Assembly: GCF_905220415.1 (NCBI RefSeq)
Contig: NC_059553.1
Span: 1,572,501 to 1,636,500, forward strand
Origin: Colias croceus
Lineage: Eukaryota > Arthropoda > Insecta > Lepidoptera > Pieridae
Direction: 5' to 3'
DNA: 64,000 nucleotides
Both the position numbers and the translations under genes were made by a program. Each line of letters starts with the position of its first letter. The first letter of the stretch is position 1. A model generated the notes under the pieces. That model was not told where the DNA came from. It searched no databases and saw only the letters and a list, made by a program, of their open reading frames with translations. Shown piece after piece: positions 10,489 to 23,249 of this stretch.

Positions 10489-11960
10489 TATCACACAATT
10501 GTCCAGTTTTTATTATTATAAATATGCACTGATACTGTAGACAAAGTTTAATTCCGTTAGAATTACACAAAGGCACATGTACACTTTCAAGAAATATTTC
10601 GTTCGCAGTTCAAATGTATTTCTTAGAAACTACAAAAGTATTCAAGAGGGTAATTATATCATATCAATCGAATGATTCGATGTGAGGTTCTTAACGTATA
10701 TGTTTATTATTCATAATGCTTTTACCAAGAAGAAGCATCCATGCTGGATAATATCCAGTGGATATGATTACATTATCTTTCGATACTTATACCACAGTAT
10801 TACTATACTGTGCTTATACCATGACTTTGCTTCTTTAGGCGATGAGGAAGAAAATAAATTATTAATTTCATCTTCTGCTGAATGTAAAGAATGTATTTAT
10901 CAATCAATAATTTGTTTATTTATTAAGTTATTTATAAATTGTAATAAGCTTTCACCACTGAAACGCATTTTAGCGGTAAAAATAAGCGGTAATAAGTTCG
11001 ATGGTAAATATTTAAAAAGTCCCTCTAAGATTATAAAATGTCGCTAATACAGATTATTTGAAAAGTTCTCCTTCTTACAAAACTTCCTAAAAAAATCCAA
11101 TATTATTAAGATATAACATCGTAGTTACATATGTACAAAATGTATCATTTCTTACTCTATCGTTCAAAAACGAACGGAATGAAGTAAGTATGATTTTGAA
11201 CGTATTTGAGAAATTGAGATAGATAGTTGGCACACATTTAAGTTCTCTTCCTTTTGATTTACACTGGAAAAAGCCTACAAATCGAGGTTTTTTCCAAATG
11301 ATTTTGTTGTACGTCTGACTCCTGACGAATAAAACTACAGTAATAACGACCTGCTTATGACGCAAATTAACAAACAAGTTTTTTTGTTTATTTAGGGGTT
11401 TATCCAAACCCTCGATATTGACGTAAACTAAATCTAAATTTAAATTCGGATTTATTTAATGAGAGTTCCTCAAATATGAGTTCATTGTCCATTATCTCTT
11501 ATCTCTATAATTTTTATTTTTTTACCAACGCTAAAAAAACTGACTATTTTTTTGCAATCTGTACATTAAAGATAATACGGAATCTACCGTCGTTTTTCAA
11601 AATCTGACAATAATAATTACAAGCGTTACAATTATAAGCTTCTTGGTTACAATCCGTCGACGCAGGTCGACGCGCTGTCTGCTGTCATTCAAAACGAATG
11701 ATATAAAAGGTTGAATACATTGCCGCTTTTTTACACTAATCTTTAACTTCCTCAATATTCAAGGAGCAATGGATGATCAACATGGAAACAACGTTTTTTC
11801 GTTCAACGTTTACAGGTTTAGTGGTAGAGGGAAAAATGAAAATGCACTTCAATATAATATAATAATATAGGCATATTATATGAGTGTGATTCGCTCTTTA
11901 TACAAAATGCAGGGCCACATGGTTGTTCATGTACTATTTATAAGTTTTGACTTCTGGCAA
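10489..11960. other. AT-rich intergenic stretch
   Basis: It contains a 121-codon frame (10682-11047) with AT-driven composition and no domain or splice context. I treat this as chance. Confidence 0.55.
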
Positions 11961-12372
11961 TACAGGGTTACTTGTAAAACACCAGCAACCTCGCAGGACA
12001 AGATAGCTAGCATCATATTATGTAACAACATTTGTTCTACGAATATTCACATAACGCAATAAATTATTTTTAAATGATTTTTTAAGCTTTTATTGTACTC
12101 TCCTAATATTTGTAAGTCTGCGCTGACTGTCGCAGATAGGTCAAGTTCAAACGCTCCGCCCCTACCTTCCCCCTCTCGTTCGCTTCTTGTTTACGTAATT
12201 TTTGGGATGCGCGTAGAGTTTATAATATTCAAACGGAAAATTAAATGAATATTTATTTTTGTATGAAAATAAAATCTAACAAATTATCAAAAGTCGTAGA
12301 TCAAATGTTGTTACTTGTGATGTTAGCTTTCTTGTCCTGCGAGGTTGCTGGTGTTTTACAAGTAACCCTGTA
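11961..12372. mobile_element. Foldback element with about 77-bp arms
   Basis: The left arm 11961-12038 starts TACAGGGTTACTTGTAAAAC and continues with ACCAGCAACCTCGCAGGAC. The right arm 12296-12372 is its reverse complement, ending GTAACCCTGTA. The spacer of about 260 bp includes a small GC-rich patch. Confidence 0.75.
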
Positions 12373-13839
12373 TATGTAGGTACATACATTAAGCTTAGTT
12401 TGCGACTTTAACTGTGGCGTGTTCGTTTTATTTAAATTTATACTTACTTAACTTTTATTTCGGACGCTTTTCCGACTTTTATTGCGTCAATGACATTTAT
12501 ATAGAAACTACATAATATTTTCTCAAAAAATATCCAGACATTGAGGGGAACAGCAGACGCAAATATACCTATCGATGAAAAAATAAATACATAATTATTT
12601 CCGTTTCACCGTTTCAGGTTTCCTGTACTAACCTGTCATTTTTTAAACATTTGGCTTAAGATTTCAGAAAAAGTCAAATAAATATACAAAAAAAAAATCA
12701 ATAATGTACTTACGTAAATGCAACGGTGTGCAGTAAATCTTCGTAGAATGTAAATTCAACCAATTAGGTATACTTATATGATATTTTTATTATCAGCACC
12801 TGGTTCTGTGTATGATTTTGACATTTCAATTTAAAAATTGAAAAACTGGCGTTAATTTGACCTTTTATATAAATATTTTTGAATTGACTTGATGAGACAA
12901 TTTTGAATTTATATTAGGTACGATAACTTGATAGACTAGCCATAAATTTAATTCAGGTTTCATAAATGTCAAATTAGATTATTAAAATATGTATATGCCT
13001 ATTATTTCAAATTACCTTGCAATATTTACCATTAGTATAATAATTAGTTACTTTAAAAATAATATTAGAGATTTTAATATTGACTGATACGTAATAAGTC
13101 ACTACCATGTCTCTACAATTATTGTAGTGACAAAAAAAAAAGTGAAAAACCAAATAGATCAAGGCGAAATATCGAAGTCTTAAATTGTACATAGGCAAAA
13201 TTTTAATTGTGCAGCTAGTCATAAATATATTATTTATAAGCAATCAATAAAAAATAAAATTGTATTATATATTTTGTTGACTCTGCGCAAATTTTTAATT
13301 ACTCTTTGGCCGCTTAGCGCCGGTACATAATAACAGACAGCAAAACAATCTTTGACGCAATCCCCTAGAGTACTGAGCGGAAGTCGACTTATTAAAAATA
13401 GTTAAATAAACCGTGGGCAAAAATGTATTTGCCGCTGCCCATTCAGGAATTTTGGTCCATAAAATTTATTATGATCTCTGTTTGTTTTTATAATCTTTGA
13501 CGTGCGAAACTCAAATAGTTTAGTGTTTTGTTACAAGGTTTACATAGATTTGAATGGTATAAGCCAAATATCATAGAGCTGAAGAGGCATCTAGTTAAGC
13601 TTAAGTCTGTGGCTTCACTCGTGTTCTACTTAACTAGTAATAAAATCATGTGGTTTTCCAGACCATATTTTTTCACTGCGTTATTACGTCCATATTCGAT
13701 GCTTCTATCAGAAATAGTAATAGATAATAAAAACGTAAAATATCTTTATGAAACTTAAAAGAAACTGATTTTCTAAGTCCGTCTGTTTCACGCATTCCAA
13801 AAACTACTGCGTGTATTTTTTTTATACATTTTTTTTATA
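12373..13839. other. AT-rich intergenic stretch
   Basis: Short frames only. No recognisable gene, RNA or complete mobile element. Confidence 0.55.
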
Positions 13840-14045
13840 CGTAGATAGGCGGACGTTTGACCCCAGTCCCACCTGATGGAAAATGGTGACGAGATCTAAG
13901 GTGGTAAGTCACGCCCGCCTAGAAAGTACCTGTTAATTCGTCTCTTGAAAATTCCCATGTACTTCTCTGGAAAGACGGACGCCGGCAGGCGGCATTTCTA
14001 CCAGATAAGGGTGGTATCCCGCCGTGCGCCTGGACGTTCAGGATA
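13840..14045 (+). repeat. LINE-tail-like dispersed repeat
   Basis: GATAGGCGGACGTTTGACC, CACCTGATGGAAAATGG, GCCTAGAAAGTACCTGTT and a CCGGCAGGCGGCATTTCTAC stretch match a dispersed lepidopteran repeat as I remember it. A shorter related piece is at 3523-3610. Confidence 0.45.
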
Positions 14046-15369
14046 CAAAGTTCGATTAATCGCTTCAACAAAGGCTCTTAAGAGATGGAATCGTGAGTGA
14101 TAACTGATAACTCTACCTACGAAATAAATGCGAGACAACATATTATAGAAACTAATTCGTAAAAGTGGGTTTGATTTTTTTTTACTTTTCCGTCCGTTTG
14201 AATAAGCATCACACAAAAACTGCTGAGTGTATTTGTGATAACTCTACCTACAAAATAAATCCGGGTAATCCCTAATTTTTGTGACTAACCTATAACCATT
14301 ATATGTGACCTTTTTATATACTGGGTAAAAGGTTATTTAAACAAACAAATAACAAATAGCATTAGCAAAGGCATACATACAATAAGCCTTCTGCCATTAT
14401 GTAATCAACACATGATTCAAATCAAACAATCACGTTAACATATGATCAATACCGGGATTTCCTAATTAACTAACTACATTTAGGTCATTCGTGACAGTAC
14501 CTAACCTATAAATTGCATTTTTGCTGCAATCGTTTTTAAAGTACCGGGAATAAACGTTTTCAAACACGAAAAGTAATTTCCATCCAAGAGCTGAAAAAGA
14601 AAATTTAATTTTTAAATAGACCAATGAAAAAAGGGAATATTTTTTTAAGGGCTGTGAAGGCCTGCTTATAATTTCATCCCGACCAAATATTATGAAGTAT
14701 CTGGTAGCCTTTAATTTTTATGAGCAATTTTAGACAATGTTTTTCTTAATCGAGGAATCAAAAAGTAAAACTACTTATAGATATTATTATGAGAGAGATT
14801 CTATTTCATTTTAAATCTAGCTTAGACACAATTATCGAAAATTAACAGCAAAATAGAATTTCTTATATAATATAGTCAGCTTTTCAAACATTACGAGCAT
14901 GAAAACCCTAGAAGTCTTTCTGCTTTCAAGAATTGTACAAGTAACAACCATAATTCGTTTTAAATTTAAATATAAAAAGATTATATCACAGATAATATAA
15001 TACTATTATGATTGCTATTATGTAATGTACAACAAGCATAATCTTAATAAAAGACAAAGACATTAATCAAATATTGATAAATATATATGCCATAATAATT
15101 GGACAGTGTTAAATCGTATAAAAATAGATAAATATGACTATGTACCTGAGCTATGTACATTATTAATTCGCATCGTAGACTGACAAAAAGTTGGCGCCAT
15201 TTAAGTAAACAGATAAAAAATGACTCTGCGACCTTAAACTTGAAATTATATTTTATTGACCTTAAACTTAAAATAAGAAATTAAAAAAAATGAATATTTA
15301 AGGCTATTGAGCTCGGGAATTTTTTTTTACGAATAAATCATCAAATTATACAATTTTGACTGATGACTC
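14046..15369. other. AT-rich intergenic stretch
   Basis: It includes a short local duplication of a GATAACTCTACCTAC segment (about 14098 and 14238). No gene is seen. Confidence 0.55.
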
Positions 15370-15598
15370 CAAGAAGCTTATATCTAATACACTGGAGATT
15401 GCACTATGAACGTTGACTTGTCACGGGAAGGTATGACCTTGAATGACGCCTGGTTGTTTTTTGTCCCTTTCACACCAACTTGCCAAGTTAGGTGTGAAAG
15501 GGATGAAGGAACAACCAGGCGTCATTCAAAGTCATACCTTCCCGTGACAAGTCAACGTTCATAGTGTAATCTCCAGTGTATTAGATATAAGCTTCTTG
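15370..15598. mobile_element. P-like MITE, near-perfect 229-bp palindrome (copy C)
   Basis: The termini CAAGAAGCTTATATC and GATATAAGCTTCTTG are those of the P-like elements A and B. The two arms (about 110 bp each) are almost exact reverse complements and meet at a short loop around ACTTGCCAAGTTAGG. There is no coding content. A half copy lies at 58549-58686. I do not see a clean 8-bp target duplication. Confidence 0.85.
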
Positions 15599-16094
15599 GA
15601 CCTCTTGTTTCTATATATAATATCATTGTTCTTGGATGACTCTTTCTAGAACAATAACATTTAAGAAGTTTAAATAAATTATAATAATTATAATGGTTAT
15701 GTTTTTAAGTGCGGGGAAGAATTAGGTAATGCTGTATGAAAGGCTTTATTATAATAAATTAATGTTTAAATATCGTTTAGTTATACATGGTTTAACTGTT
15801 AATTCAAAGAAATATTATTTGAATTTAATTTAAGGAGATGATATAATGATAATATAGGTAACTATAATTCTACATGGCCATGGACAGCGTGGATGTGAAA
15901 TGAGGTTTATAAAGGCAAAAAATCCCTTTTACAGGGAAGTTAGGACCGGCCTTAATCACCATAATGGTGGCAAACATCTACGATCAATTGTTGGGCCAAC
16001 GTTGCCCATTGTGTAGACTGTAGAGGACCCATCATAATCGCAAACAACACTTAACGATTTGTCGACAAATGACGTTTACAAGATGACGTAACAT

Positions 16095-16599
16095 TATAGT
16101 AGAGCCATTTTAATAGGCAACATTTGACAGTTCAACAAAATTCAACAACGTAACCTAGTAACGACGACATAGAATAACATGATATTTCGTTTTGTTAGAA
16201 CTGCACATTTGCTTAACTTTTTTCAATTACGATTACATATTTATAATAATAATGACCGATACAAGTAATTTTAAGATTTCATTTTACTGATAAACCATCC
16301 TAAACATAATAAACAATTTCTGAATTGAAGAACTGACATCGCTACAATTTTGTGTCAATAAACCTTTTTTCTTTTTAAATACTAGAGACGTTACTCTAAA
16401 AATCGAAATCTGACATCTAGAATCGAATGCATTGATTACTTGTGAATAAAAATCATCAAAAATTAATAAATTCGATTGACAAATGTTTCAAATCCGTATC
16501 GATTAATACACTTTAATCGATGTTTTTAAGCAGGTTACCTCTCTTCGAAGATAAAATTGATAGACGTCAAATGTTGCCTATTAAATTGGCTCGACTATA
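16095..16599. mobile_element. Foldback/MITE with 33-bp terminal inverted repeats
   Basis: The left end TATAGTAGAGCCATTTTAAT continues AGGCAACATTTGAC. The right end is GTCAAATGTTGCCTATTAA then TTGGCTCGACTATA. P-like copy B inserted into its right end, as the target duplication ATAGTTCC begins within the last bases. Confidence 0.75.
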
Positions 16600-17047
16600 G
16601 TTCCCAAGAAGCTTATATCTAATACACTGGAGATTTCGGTATGAACATTGACGTGTAACAAGAAAATATTGCCCAGTTCATGTTTTTTATCACTTTCACA
16701 CCTAACTTGGTATTGCCACTGTTAATACGAAGTTTTCCCAAGGCTACTATGTATGCTGTAATATTCTGTGCAAAAGGTTAGTTTTTGTACATGAGTTTGT
16801 TGATAAATTGCCAACAACGTCATTCAGAAGCATTGTTGGATGAGACAATTATTATTTATGCTAAATAAACTAAGTATCTGAACCAATTATTAAAAAGCGA
16901 TACTCCCTGATTATGGGTAGTCACCATAATAAAATTGTAGCAACTCTCACTTTGTCAATATGGCATGTGTGTCAAAAAAATTGCGTCGCTTCGAATATTT
17001 AAGTTAATATTGTTGCTTATTTAATGAATATTTTCCGAATATAAAGA

Positions 17048-17160
17048 ATGCATTGTATTGTGCAAAATTGCAGAAGTGTTTGGACACCAAATTCTGGCAT
17101 AGAATTTCACAGGCAAGTGTATATTTACGTTATTTACAATATTCCTCAATACTCCTGCAT
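17048..17160 (+). pseudogene. THAP-domain fragment of the P-like transposase (copy B)
   Basis: Same start as in copy A (MHCIVQNCRSVWTPNSG, then IEFHR). The second THAP exon (FPKSKIKRN) is displaced to about 18676 by the nested insertion. Confidence 0.55.
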
Positions 17161-18302
17161 CTCAGATTACAAAATAAAGTACAGATGGAGCATGACAACC
17201 GCCCGTCGCCCTTGTCAAAGAAAATACGAAATCAAAAACAAATACGTCGCTGCACCAGTGCTATAGCGCACTTGTCATGCAATACGTCAAAAAGGGTTTG
17301 CAATTTTAGTAAAAAAATGCCGTCTTGTGATAATAAAACGCTGTAAAATTTGTTCCCGAAAACAAAAAAAAAGATAAAACATCGTTTCACAGGTTTTCTG
17401 TAGATTATTTGGCTGATTTATTTCTTTAATACGAATAATAATTTTACAGATATGAAGGAATACAAAACTTCAACGTATGTTGCCAGTATTTTGAAAATGA
17501 ATTTGCCATTTTTATTGGTAAAACGGTAAAATGGTTAAAGGATCTTCAGGGTAATGCTGTTGGATTTTTCGATCGTGAATGTGATTATTTGTATAGTGGT
17601 TCATGATAATTATTAGATTATTTTAATAAGCATAATACATTATTTTGTTACTTTTATAAAGCTTAAAAACGTCATAGTCGTTTTCGCTAGCGATTTAATT
17701 TATGTGAACTCCATGATGGATATGATGAAAATAAAGTGTCCCGTATTCTCGACTAAAAACTACCGCTATTCGTATTCATATATTATGAAAAATAAAAAAT
17801 AATATAATTATTATAGTTAATATTGAAACTTTTTTTATGTAATTTATTTAATAAAAAATTGAATACAATTTTTTGTCCATATATAACTTTAGTAGGCAGG
17901 TACTTTATGTGATAAAAGAATTTAAATAAAAATTAAAACTTGACTTCTCATTTATGTATATAGCCTACGTCACTACTCACTACCGCCACTAACATAATAA
18001 TTCAGATCATTGCAATGAAACCTCACAACTCAAAATCGGTCCAACGGTTTATACTGCAGGGCGTGTCAAAGAAATATTATACATACAACCATAAACTTGA
18101 AAAACATAACCCTCTTTTTTGCGTAGTCGGGGAAAAATTTGGGAAATTTTTCAATATCTGGCAACATTACACGCACACAGAAGCACCGTGTACGTACAGT
18201 GCAGCGGTGAAATGACAGCACACATAGCTTTATTGAAAATGACGATAAATTATTCGGTTTAGTTCGGCAACGCTCCATCTGTCTTTTATTTTGTAATCTA
18301 AG
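17161..18302. mobile_element. Nested DNA transposon inside P-like copy B
   Basis: It begins CTCAGATTACAAAATAAA and ends with the near reverse complement TTTATTTTGTAATCTAAG; the inverted match extends to about 28 bp (CAGATGG/CCATCTG). It is flanked by an 8-bp duplication TCCTGCAT (17153-17160 and 18303-18310), and copy A shows the uninterrupted target. The interior has a weak THAP-like pair: MPSCDNKT with LFPKTKKK near 17320, and CCQYFENEF near 17480. hAT or P are the likely superfamilies. Confidence 0.75.
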
Positions 18303-18720
18303 TCCTGCATTTACCTGTTTAGAATCATTTCAATGGCAAAAATTGTCTTATTTAGCATCATTTTAGTAAGCAGTCATGTTAAATTTGTTATTTCCCTAAT
18401 ATGTACTTTATCATTTTTCAACAAGTTTTCAATAAACAGATTTAACAAGTAAGGTAACCATGATGACGAGTTTTTATGGATAGCGAAGAGAATATATTGT
18501 AATAACAATATTATGATGAAAATTTAGAACACCATTTTAAAGATTGTTACTAGTAATGAAACAACACAAATGACATCGGTATTGCACTCACATGTAGTTA
18601 TAAGATTGTTCGTTTTTACATTGAAATTTATACTTTTTTAACTTACCTCATATTTTTTTCTTTTACGTATTTCAGCTTTCCAAAAAGTAAAATAAAAAGA
18701 AATATATGTGCCCATCAAGG

Positions 18721-19005
18721 TTACTGAGGATTACGACCCAGAAAAAAATACCTTTTTAAAAATAAACTTTGTAAAGTTAGCTGAAATTTGTGCAAGGCTG
18801 CTATAAACAGTTTTTCTTTAATGATTCTGGCTTGAAATTGACCCGTCGAAGCAACGCGTTTAAAAAGAAGATCTGAGTAGCTAACAATTTGGTAAACAGC
18901 ATCTGATGCAAAACACAACTTTCCTCTATTTACAAAGGATGTTAATGCTATAATATATCGGTTCATATCCAAGCTTTGTAGCCAAAAATTATTTATAACT
19001 ATCAT
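18721..19005 (-). pseudogene. P-like transposase C-terminal fragment, inverted (copy B)
   Basis: Equivalent of 9459-9740 in copy A, 94 residues, with one extra Ile codon. It again contains LTSFVNRGKLCFASDAV. That both copies stay open may reflect recent duplication rather than selection. Confidence 0.4.
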
Positions 19006-19345
19006 TCTATACCAATTAAAATTGTATGTACCTACCTATAAAGTATGACCATAATATTATAATATAAATACTGTTAAAAATATATGTCGTTATTATTTAT
19101 AGACCATGATTTTTAGTTTTTTCTATTTTGAAAAATCCTGAATTTACAAACCAGCGTGGTCACTCGACAGAAAGAGACAAAAAACATGACTGACGTCATT
19201 GAATGTCATAGTTTCTTGTTTCAAGTTAATGGTCATAGTGCAATCTCCAGTGTATTAGGGGATATAAGCTTCTTGATAGTTCCTAATTTTGGTAAGTGCT
19301 AAAAGATCAGTGAAGTAGTTTATAGCATTATAAATTATAATGTTA

Positions 19346-19583
19346 CTAGGTTTCCGCCCGCGGCTTCGCCCGCGCAGTCAAAGAAAAACCCGCATAGTTC
19401 CCGTTCCCGTGGTATTTCCGGGATTGTGTCATTTTCCCGGGATAAAAAATAAGCCTATGTCCTTTCTCAGGTATCAAAATATCTCCATACCAAATTTCAT
19501 GAAAATTGGTTTAGTAGTTTAGGCGTGATTGAGTAACAGACAGACAGACAGAGTTACTTTCGCATTTATAATATTAGTATGGA
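19346..19583 (-). mobile_element. Non-autonomous Helitron, family A
   Basis: Read on the minus strand it starts TCCATACTAATATTATAAA, has (CTGT)n and ends with the hairpin GCGGGCGAAGCCGCGGGC, GGAAAC and CTAG, followed by host T. The TC...hairpin-CTAG structure and A/T insertion site are Helitron hallmarks. Other family A copies are at 21522, 32116, 36326, 51106 and 62894. Confidence 0.8.
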
Positions 19584-20381
19584 TAGTGACAATTAGTTTA
19601 TAGGTGATGGAAATTCGTCATTTGTAAATAAAATAAACGTATTCAAGATGTGAGTTTAGATAAAAGACAGAGAGGTTATATAAATATGTTTTTTTTTAAT
19701 GGACAGTGTGATTTTAAACTTAGATTATGTAGAATATAGATATAGCACAGATAATAATATAATACTAGTTATAGTAAATGACCTTTTTTTTAAAATAGCT
19801 GCGATTAACTTTCACACAAAAATTGCAAGCCTTTAAAATTAATTAAGCATGCGTTAAATCTATTGATCTCTGATTGTATTTAATACACCTTTACTTTCAA
19901 AAGATTCAGCAATTTCTAGCTATGAATAGACAATCTCACAAACTTTCGCATCATACCAATGTCTGTGCCAATGTCACTTGTTGCTAAGCCTACCGCTATT
20001 AATCAGTGAAGAGTAGAGACGTGGTTGAGACAGCGTTAAGGCTCGACCACATTGAATAATATTTATTACTTGCCCTGGTTATATTCGAGTTGAAGGGGAA
20101 AATACATTAAAGGATAATATGTACTTATAACTTTTTACAGATAAATAATTTTCAAAATCGGTATAGTATCCATTAAAAACCTGAATAAAAGAAATAGGTG
20201 GTAAAATCCATTATTAATGTAAAATTTTTTGATTTCAAAATAACCATTTGCTTGTATTTATTGTAGGTACTTATTGAGACTATTATTTTAATTTAGATAA
20301 ATAATTCCTAGGAGTCAAACTGTTTTGTACATCTAAGACACAAAACCACGTCGTTTCAGTATCATTTAAGTAGAGTTACAA

Positions 20382-20559
20382 AAGCTGAAGAGTTTGTTTG
20401 TTTGTTTGAACGCGCTAATCTCAGAAACTACTGGCCCGATTTGAAACATTCTTTCGGTGTTAGATAGCCCATTTATAGAGGAAGGCTATATGCTATATAT
20501 CAACACGCTAAGATCAACAGGAGCGGAGCAATGCGGGTGAAACCACGGGGAACAGCTAG
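20382..20559 (+). mobile_element. Non-autonomous Helitron, family C (5' end truncated)
   Basis: It contains AGCTGAAGAGTTTG and GAACGCGCTAATCTCAG, and ends with GCGGGTGAAACCACGGGG, AACAG and CTAG before host T. It matches copies at 24887-25036 and 42837-43031. Confidence 0.7.
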
Positions 20560-21521
20560 TTATAGATATTGAGAAAAGCTACGATATAACGTGTAGTACT
20601 ACGTAGCGTACGTAGTAGTAGCTACGATATAGCAAAGGCATGTGATGAGATATAATATGTATAAGTTGTATACGTAGTATATTATTATTAGTCTGTGGTA
20701 TAAGGTTCAAGCAACTATGTGAACGTGCCTTTACAGGAAGCAAATGACATGTCAGTATTCAGTCAGCCGCGAAGTCCCGTAATTAAACCCGTATTAAATA
20801 TAACTGTGTTACTCTCTAAGGCATAAAGAGTTAATTTTTTTCGTAATTACTTTATGCTTTCAGCGCGACTCGTTAATCATTTGCTGAACTGTTTAACTAT
20901 GGCTTTAATGTTCCGTTACGAATATTTTATTAAATACGTGTAAGTTTATGATAACTCGTACGTTACCTATATTATAAAATAAAACTTTTCAAGGAGCTTT
21001 AAAAAGGTTAAAAAAAATATTTTTATTACGTACCTGTACTAGTACACTACGGCACAGCACTAGCACAGTGACAGCACTAGTGCTGTAGTAAAATTGCCTG
21101 TATTCATTTATATTTTTTCGAGCTTAGATCCAATTTTTTTATCCAGAAATTGTAGAGATGTAGCCTAAAAACGAACCCTTGACCAATCTTTACAACAACG
21201 TGTCAAAACTAAAAATATAGAGCGAGCACCAAAGTATATTTTGTTAACAATAAATCAATAAACGTCAAAAAACCGTTAAATATAACCCTAATTAACCAAT
21301 AAGTATGCTACATAAATCTTCTCACGATTCTACTAAAACAAAAAACGGACAAAAACTAAACCGCGAATTAAATAGTGAGGCGTGTAACCGATTGAATATT
21401 TTGTATTACAAAAAATATCCGGATATGATTTGTAATAAATTATTCTAACGACAGCGGCGCCAGTGGCATAAATGATTCATAATATCTTTATTATTACTTA
21501 CTACATATTAATTATATATTA

Positions 21522-21758
21522 CTAGCTTCCCACCCGCGGCTTCGCCCGCGCAGTCATAGAAAAACCCGCATAGTTCCCGTTCCCGTGGAATTTCCGGGAA
21601 AAAACTATCCTATTTCCCGGGGTAAAAAGTAGCCTATGCCCTTTCTCGGGTATCAAAATATCTCTATACCAAATTTCATGCAAATTGGTTCAGTAGTTAA
21701 GGCGTGATTGAGTAACAGACAGACAGACAGAGTTACTTTCGCATTTATAATATTAGAT
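21522..21758 (-). mobile_element. Non-autonomous Helitron, family A
   Basis: Plus-strand view: ACTAG, then CCGCGGCTTCGCCCGCG (hairpin), AAAAACCCGCATAGTTCCCG, and (CAGA)n, ending TTATAATATTAGAT. Same family as 19346-19583. Confidence 0.75.
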
Positions 21759-22034
21759 AAATAAATAATAGTATATTAATAGTATGGATTATTACATTAT
21801 TTATGCAAGAGTTAGCTAATAAGGTTCTGAGTCGTATGTAGGGTGGTGATTGCGATCATAACATGAATTTGCCAGTCAGTTCATATCAAGGAGTAAACTG
21901 TCTGGAAATAAGAGGTCATAATACGACCCCAGGTATATGCTGGTCTTATACTGGTTTAGCTGCATGCTGCATCCTTTATCATTTTTATTTCACTCATGAT
22001 AGGTTCTCGAGAAGGTTTTAGTGTGATTGGTAAA

Positions 22035-22070
22035 GTCTATACAACGCGAGCGAAACCGCGGGCGGAGTGC
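22035..22070 (+). mobile_element. Helitron 3'-terminal fragment
   Basis: CGAAACCGCGGGCGGAGTG followed by CTAG and T matches the hairpin plus CTAG terminus of the Helitrons here. Only the 3' end remains. Confidence 0.5.
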
Positions 22071-22737
22071 TAGTATTGTTATCTAATAATATAAAACCCA
22101 TAGAAACTCACCACTTCAAGTATTAATCTCTCTTCAAATAGAAATATGCAAATTCTATTATTAATTCAATTTTATGACTTAAACTTTGAACCGTGTAAAC
22201 TACCAGGATAAAATGTTTATAGTTTTCTCAAATTCTCAATATATCTATTATAAAGATGAATGATTTGATTGGCTGTAATTTTGTGCATTTGCCATTTATG
22301 ACTTATACATTATACCTGCGACGATTTATAACAATAATTATCTTTAACAACCCCCTTCAGAAATAGACCAAATTAAAATGAAAATTGAAACCACAATTGA
22401 ACCAGCTTCCAAATGTGAACCTAGTCAAAAAATCTCGGATAACAAACAACTCAAGAAAATAAATAAAATATAGGTACATTCGAATTGCCTCCTCCTTTTT
22501 CAAATCGGTTAAAACGAGATGATATTTAAATAGAAATCAATCAAATGACTGCAATAAATTACATATAAATAATAATTTACTGTATCATTAGCACATCGGA
22601 GAGGATAAAGATTTCTCAGAAATACCATAAGATGAATTATTACAGTCATTTCAACTGATGATTAAACCCCATGGCTGACGTACAATGAATGGACAGATTA
22701 AAAATGATGACACCTTGTTTAAAAAAAAACATCCTTT

Positions 22738-22930
22738 TTTAAGCTATTGCATAGCTTCTATCGCGGGCCTTGAGCGTGGGGACCGAATCGAGAAATTCCG
22801 TAACGAAAAAACCTCACGCTCCCCACTCCAACGGGCGGAGGTGTGGCTTGAAGGCATAGCATGCAATAGCTTTACCGCGGCACCACTCGGGAGTGCAACA
22901 CGTCGTTTTTTTGTGTGGTGTTCCTCAATG
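22738..22930 (-). repeat. Dispersed repeat R (CTATTGCATAGC family)
   Basis: It contains TATCGCGGGCCTTGAGCG, GGACCGAATCGAGAAATTCC and CTCACGCTCCCCACTCC, then a GCAATAGCTTTACCGCGGCA segment. The same order in the same orientation occurs at 46226-46400, and inverted at 40055-40212. Non-coding; the class is uncertain. GC-rich sequence on its right to about 23065 may be part of a larger unit. Confidence 0.65.
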
Positions 22931-23249
22931 TTAGCCAGAAGGGCTTCTACATTTTAACGCGGACGCGTGGGTGAACTGAAGGTTCACCCTGGTAGCGGCA
23001 TGCGCAAGGGCGTCCCCTCTTGACGGGGATCTCGAACCTCGGCTTGGGCTGTCGCTTGAGTGGAAAAAAAATCCGGAAACGAAAAACAGAGGCAGGTCAT
23101 GTTTAGGCTTAGGTATTTTCAGTTAAATATTACACAATGCTTCCTATGTTTATTAATTTTATAGGGATTTATGAGATTTTTCACTGTTATAATATATAGT
23201 TTTCACTGTAATAATGTTTCCACATCAATTCATAAACTGATGGACATAT

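Larger units (their letters stand above)
16605..19275 (+). mobile_element. P-like transposon, copy B, with nested insertion
   Basis: Same termini and contents as copy A, flanked by a perfect 8-bp duplication ATAGTTCC (16597-16604 and 19276-19283). A 1142-bp element at 17161-18302 interrupts it. Without that insert and its 8-bp duplication, copy B is about 1521 bp against 1512 bp for copy A. The THAP exon starts at 17048 and the inverted C-terminal frame is at 18721-19005. Confidence 0.8.

Noticed and set aside
10682..11047. 121-codon open frame on the plus strand
   Set aside because: Composition is that of AT-rich noncoding DNA, it has no domain, signal peptide or splice context, and no neighbour to support it.
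22685..22957. 90-codon frame with Arg-rich sequence
   Set aside because: It lies inside dispersed repeat R and a flanking GC-rich repeat; the same DNA recurs without the frame at 46226-46400.
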